From positions 1-6,732 of the forward strand of contig WSZW01000180.1 in assembly GCA_013139905.1 (NCBI GenBank): DNA of 6,732 bases, read 5' to 3'. Position 1 is the stretch's first letter, and every line of letters begins with the position of its first letter. Of this stretch, positions 5,656 to 6,732 are shown in pieces. Origin of the DNA: an archaeon. Lineage in GTDB: Archaea; EX4484-52; B79-G9. The translations under genes were made by a program, and so were the position numbers. The notes beneath the pieces were generated by a model. That model saw only the letters and a program-made list of their open reading frames with translations. It ran no database searches and had not been told where the DNA came from.

Positions 5656-6423
5656 TTAATTTCCTCCGATAATGCTTTTCATCATATCATCTATTGTAAA
5701 TATGCCTTTTTTGTTGTTAATCCATTTTGCGGCGATGACTGCGCCTTGTGCGAATCCTTTTCTGCCACGTGCTGTGTGTTTTAATTCGATGGTGTCTGCC
5801 TGGCTGTCGAATCCAACGTTATGTGTTCCTGGGATTGAACCTACTCTAACGCTTGTGATGTGCAGTTCTTCAGGATTTATTTTTCTGTCAAGTTTGTCGT
5901 ATTGTGCTGTTGTTTTTCTGTCTATGTTTTTAATTATGATTTCGCCTAGTTTTTTTGCTGTACCGGATGGGCTGTCGAGTTTTTGTTTATGGTGGAGTTC
6001 CAGAATAAATGGATCGTAATTATCAAATTTGTTGAATGCTTTTGATGCATTTTTTATTATTTTGAAGAATAGATTTACGCCGATTGAGAAATTTGGTGCG
6101 TATAGTAGGCCGATGTTGTTTTTTTCGATGATTTTTTTTGCTTCGTCAAGTTGGTTATACCAACCAGTTGTGCCTATGATGATATTTTTTTTATGTTCTG
6201 CTATTTTTTTTATGTTGTTTAATGCTACTTTTGGTATGGTAAAATCAATACAGACGTCAACGTCTTTTAGACTTTCTTTGTCTATTTTGTTGTATTTGTT
6301 ATCTTTTTTTTCTAATTTGGGATCGATTATGGATTTTACGGTGTGTCCGGATTCCAGGGCTGTGGTTTCTATTTCTTTGCCCATTTTTCCGTATCCGATT
6401 ATTGCTATGTTTAAAGACGTCAT
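5656..6423 (-). CDS. dapB: 4-hydroxy-tetrahydrodipicolinate reductase
   Basis: This enzyme reduces the DapA product to tetrahydrodipicolinate with NAD(P)H. Its 255 residues fall in the short half of the family (E. coli about 273). The N-terminal Rossmann fold has IIGYGKMG (GxGxxG at 10-15) with an acidic residue after the second strand (Asp34). GTTGW (84-88) and APNFSIGVN (109-117) line the cofactor and substrate site. The catalytic motif ELHHKQKLDSPSGTA (142-156) holds His144, His145 and Lys148. GSIPGTHNVGF and HTARGRKGFAQGA finish the signature. It is the promoter-proximal gene of the cluster. A TATA box centred about 27 nt before the ATG and no SD point to a leaderless mRNA, which leaves no room for a lysine riboswitch. 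Its last codons GGA GGA AAT TAA double as the SD for dapA. Confidence 0.97.
   Translation of the reverse strand: MTSLNIAIIGYGKMGKEIETTALESGHTVKSIIDPKLEKKDNKYNKIDKESLKDVDVCIDFTIPKVALNNIKKIAEHKKNIIIGTTGWYNQLDEAKKIIEKNNIGLLYAPNFSIGVNLFFKIIKNASKAFNKFDNYDPFILELHHKQKLDSPSGTAKKLGEIIIKNIDRKTTAQYDKLDRKINPEELHITSVRVGSIPGTHNVGFDSQADTIELKHTARGRKGFAQGAVIAAKWINNKKGIFTIDDMMKSIIGGN
5663..5667 (-). promoter_or_regulatory. Shine-Dalgarno of dapA, nested in dapB
   Basis: GGAGG on the minus strand lies 8 nt before the dapA ATG and is formed by the Gly-Gly codons near the dapB C-terminus. The dapB stop and dapA start are separated by one base. This arrangement suggests translational coupling and fixes the dapA start. 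Confidence 0.85.
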
Positions 6424-6443
6424 GTGTAGTATTGATGAGGGAT

Positions 6444-6455
6444 AATATTTATATT
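6444..6455. promoter_or_regulatory. Divergent promoter (TATA box) between dapB and the 6505 gene
   Basis: On the minus strand it reads AATATAAATATT, and on the plus strand AATATTTATATT, so a TATA-like core is available in both directions. For dapB the predicted transcript start is at or next to the ATG (leaderless). For the plus-strand gene the predicted start is about 6475, leaving a leader of about 30 nt. An alternative plus-strand box near 6475-6482 would make that gene leaderless too. Confidence 0.6.
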
Positions 6456-6504
6456 CTTTTGTGCGAAATAATGATTATTAGATTAATTTTGTTGTGGTGG
6501 TAAA

Positions 6505-6699
6505 ATGGCTGAAGTTGATAAAATCGAACGGTATTGTGTCGGTTCTGGTGATGGAAAAATAGAACCTGTTTCTCGTGCTTGTGATGATCCTTGTGGGGTA
6601 TCTACAATTAGGGTTGGTGGTAATCGTTATTCTTTGGAGCCAGATGGGACTGCGTCTGGTTTTAAAGGTTATGATATTGATAGACCTGGTAGGGGTTAA
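6505..6699 (+). CDS. Unrecognised 64-residue protein with three cysteines
   Basis: I do not recognise this protein. It is hydrophilic, with no membrane segment or signal peptide, and rich in Gly, Asp and Arg. Cys11, Cys26 and Cys30 (CDDPC) are its only cysteines; with three, a metal site would need a fourth ligand or a partner. The tail (TIRVGGNRYSLEPDG, then a Gly/Asp/Arg-rich end) may form a short beta hairpin followed by a disordered end. The coding region is visibly GC-richer than the flanks (27 of 60 bases at 6541-6600). GGTGG lies 4 nt before the ATG and could act as a weak SD. It is divergent from dapB and shares its promoter region, so co-regulation with lysine synthesis is possible but unproven. 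An oligo-T tract follows the stop. Confidence 0.6.
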   Translation: MAEVDKIERYCVGSGDGKIEPVSRACDDPCGVSTIRVGGNRYSLEPDGTASGFKGYDIDRPGRG

Positions 6700-6705
6700 T
6701 TTTTT
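6700..6705 (+). terminator. Oligo-T terminator after the 6505 gene
   Basis: A T6 run begins directly after the stop codon in AT-rich sequence, in keeping with archaeal oligo-T termination. No stem-loop is evident. Confidence 0.4.
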
Positions 6706-6732
6706 AGAATTATTTAATTATTTTACTTGCGT

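Noticed and set aside
2512..6423. Reading the cluster as part of bacterial cell-wall (murein) synthesis.
   Set aside because: LysA sits in the cluster, no mur gene is present, and promoters and the surface protein look archaeal; lysine synthesis is the simpler reading. A bacterial origin is not fully excluded.
6424..6504. Possible lysine riboswitch upstream of dapB.
   Set aside because: The predicted leader is absent or a few bases long, and the whole gap is 81 bp, too short for the large lysine aptamer.

Overview
The window most likely comes from an AT-rich archaeon. A surface protein of a type common in archaea (DUF2341 plus LamG-like domains, many N-glycosylation sequons) lies next to a lysine biosynthesis cluster. 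The first genes of the transcription units have TATA-like boxes centred about 22-27 nt upstream of their start codons, which implies leaderless mRNAs. The internal operon genes dapA and lysA instead carry strong Shine-Dalgarno (SD) sequences. This mix is typical of archaea. I cannot fix the lineage from the sequence; a DPANN or Altiarchaeota-like genome is a guess.

Layout. (1) Bases 2-1531, plus strand: the 3' part of a large secreted or surface protein whose start lies outside the window. It has the end of a DUF2341 domain, an N-terminally incomplete LamG/concanavalin-like fold, and a Cys-containing beta-rich tail. Base composition changes abruptly within this gene. (2) 1532-2511: a mostly AT-rich stretch with two small unrecognised genes, a minus-strand one-helix membrane protein (1609-1860) and a plus-strand 116-codon gene (2148-2498), each with a TATA box placed for leaderless transcription. 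(3) 2512-6423, minus strand: dapB-dapA-lysA-dapF, in transcription order. (4) 6424-6504: a short divergent promoter region. (5) 6505-6699, plus strand: a 64-residue unrecognised protein with three cysteines.

The four dap/lys genes encode the two first committed steps (DapA, DapB) and the two last steps (DapF, LysA) of lysine synthesis through diaminopimelate. The middle steps (DapL, or the succinylase/acetylase branch) and the aspartate semialdehyde supply (LysC, Asd) are not in the window. dapB, dapA and lysA are tightly packed; the SD of dapA lies inside the last codons of dapB. dapF follows an 82-bp AT-rich gap, lacks an SD and may have its own promoter. DapA is notable because three positions around its active site differ from the residues usual in the family.

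I found no clear new defence or mobile system. The observations most worth a second look are the mosaic surface-protein gene, the altered DapA active site, the SD nested in dapB, the shared divergent promoter, and the three small unrecognised genes.
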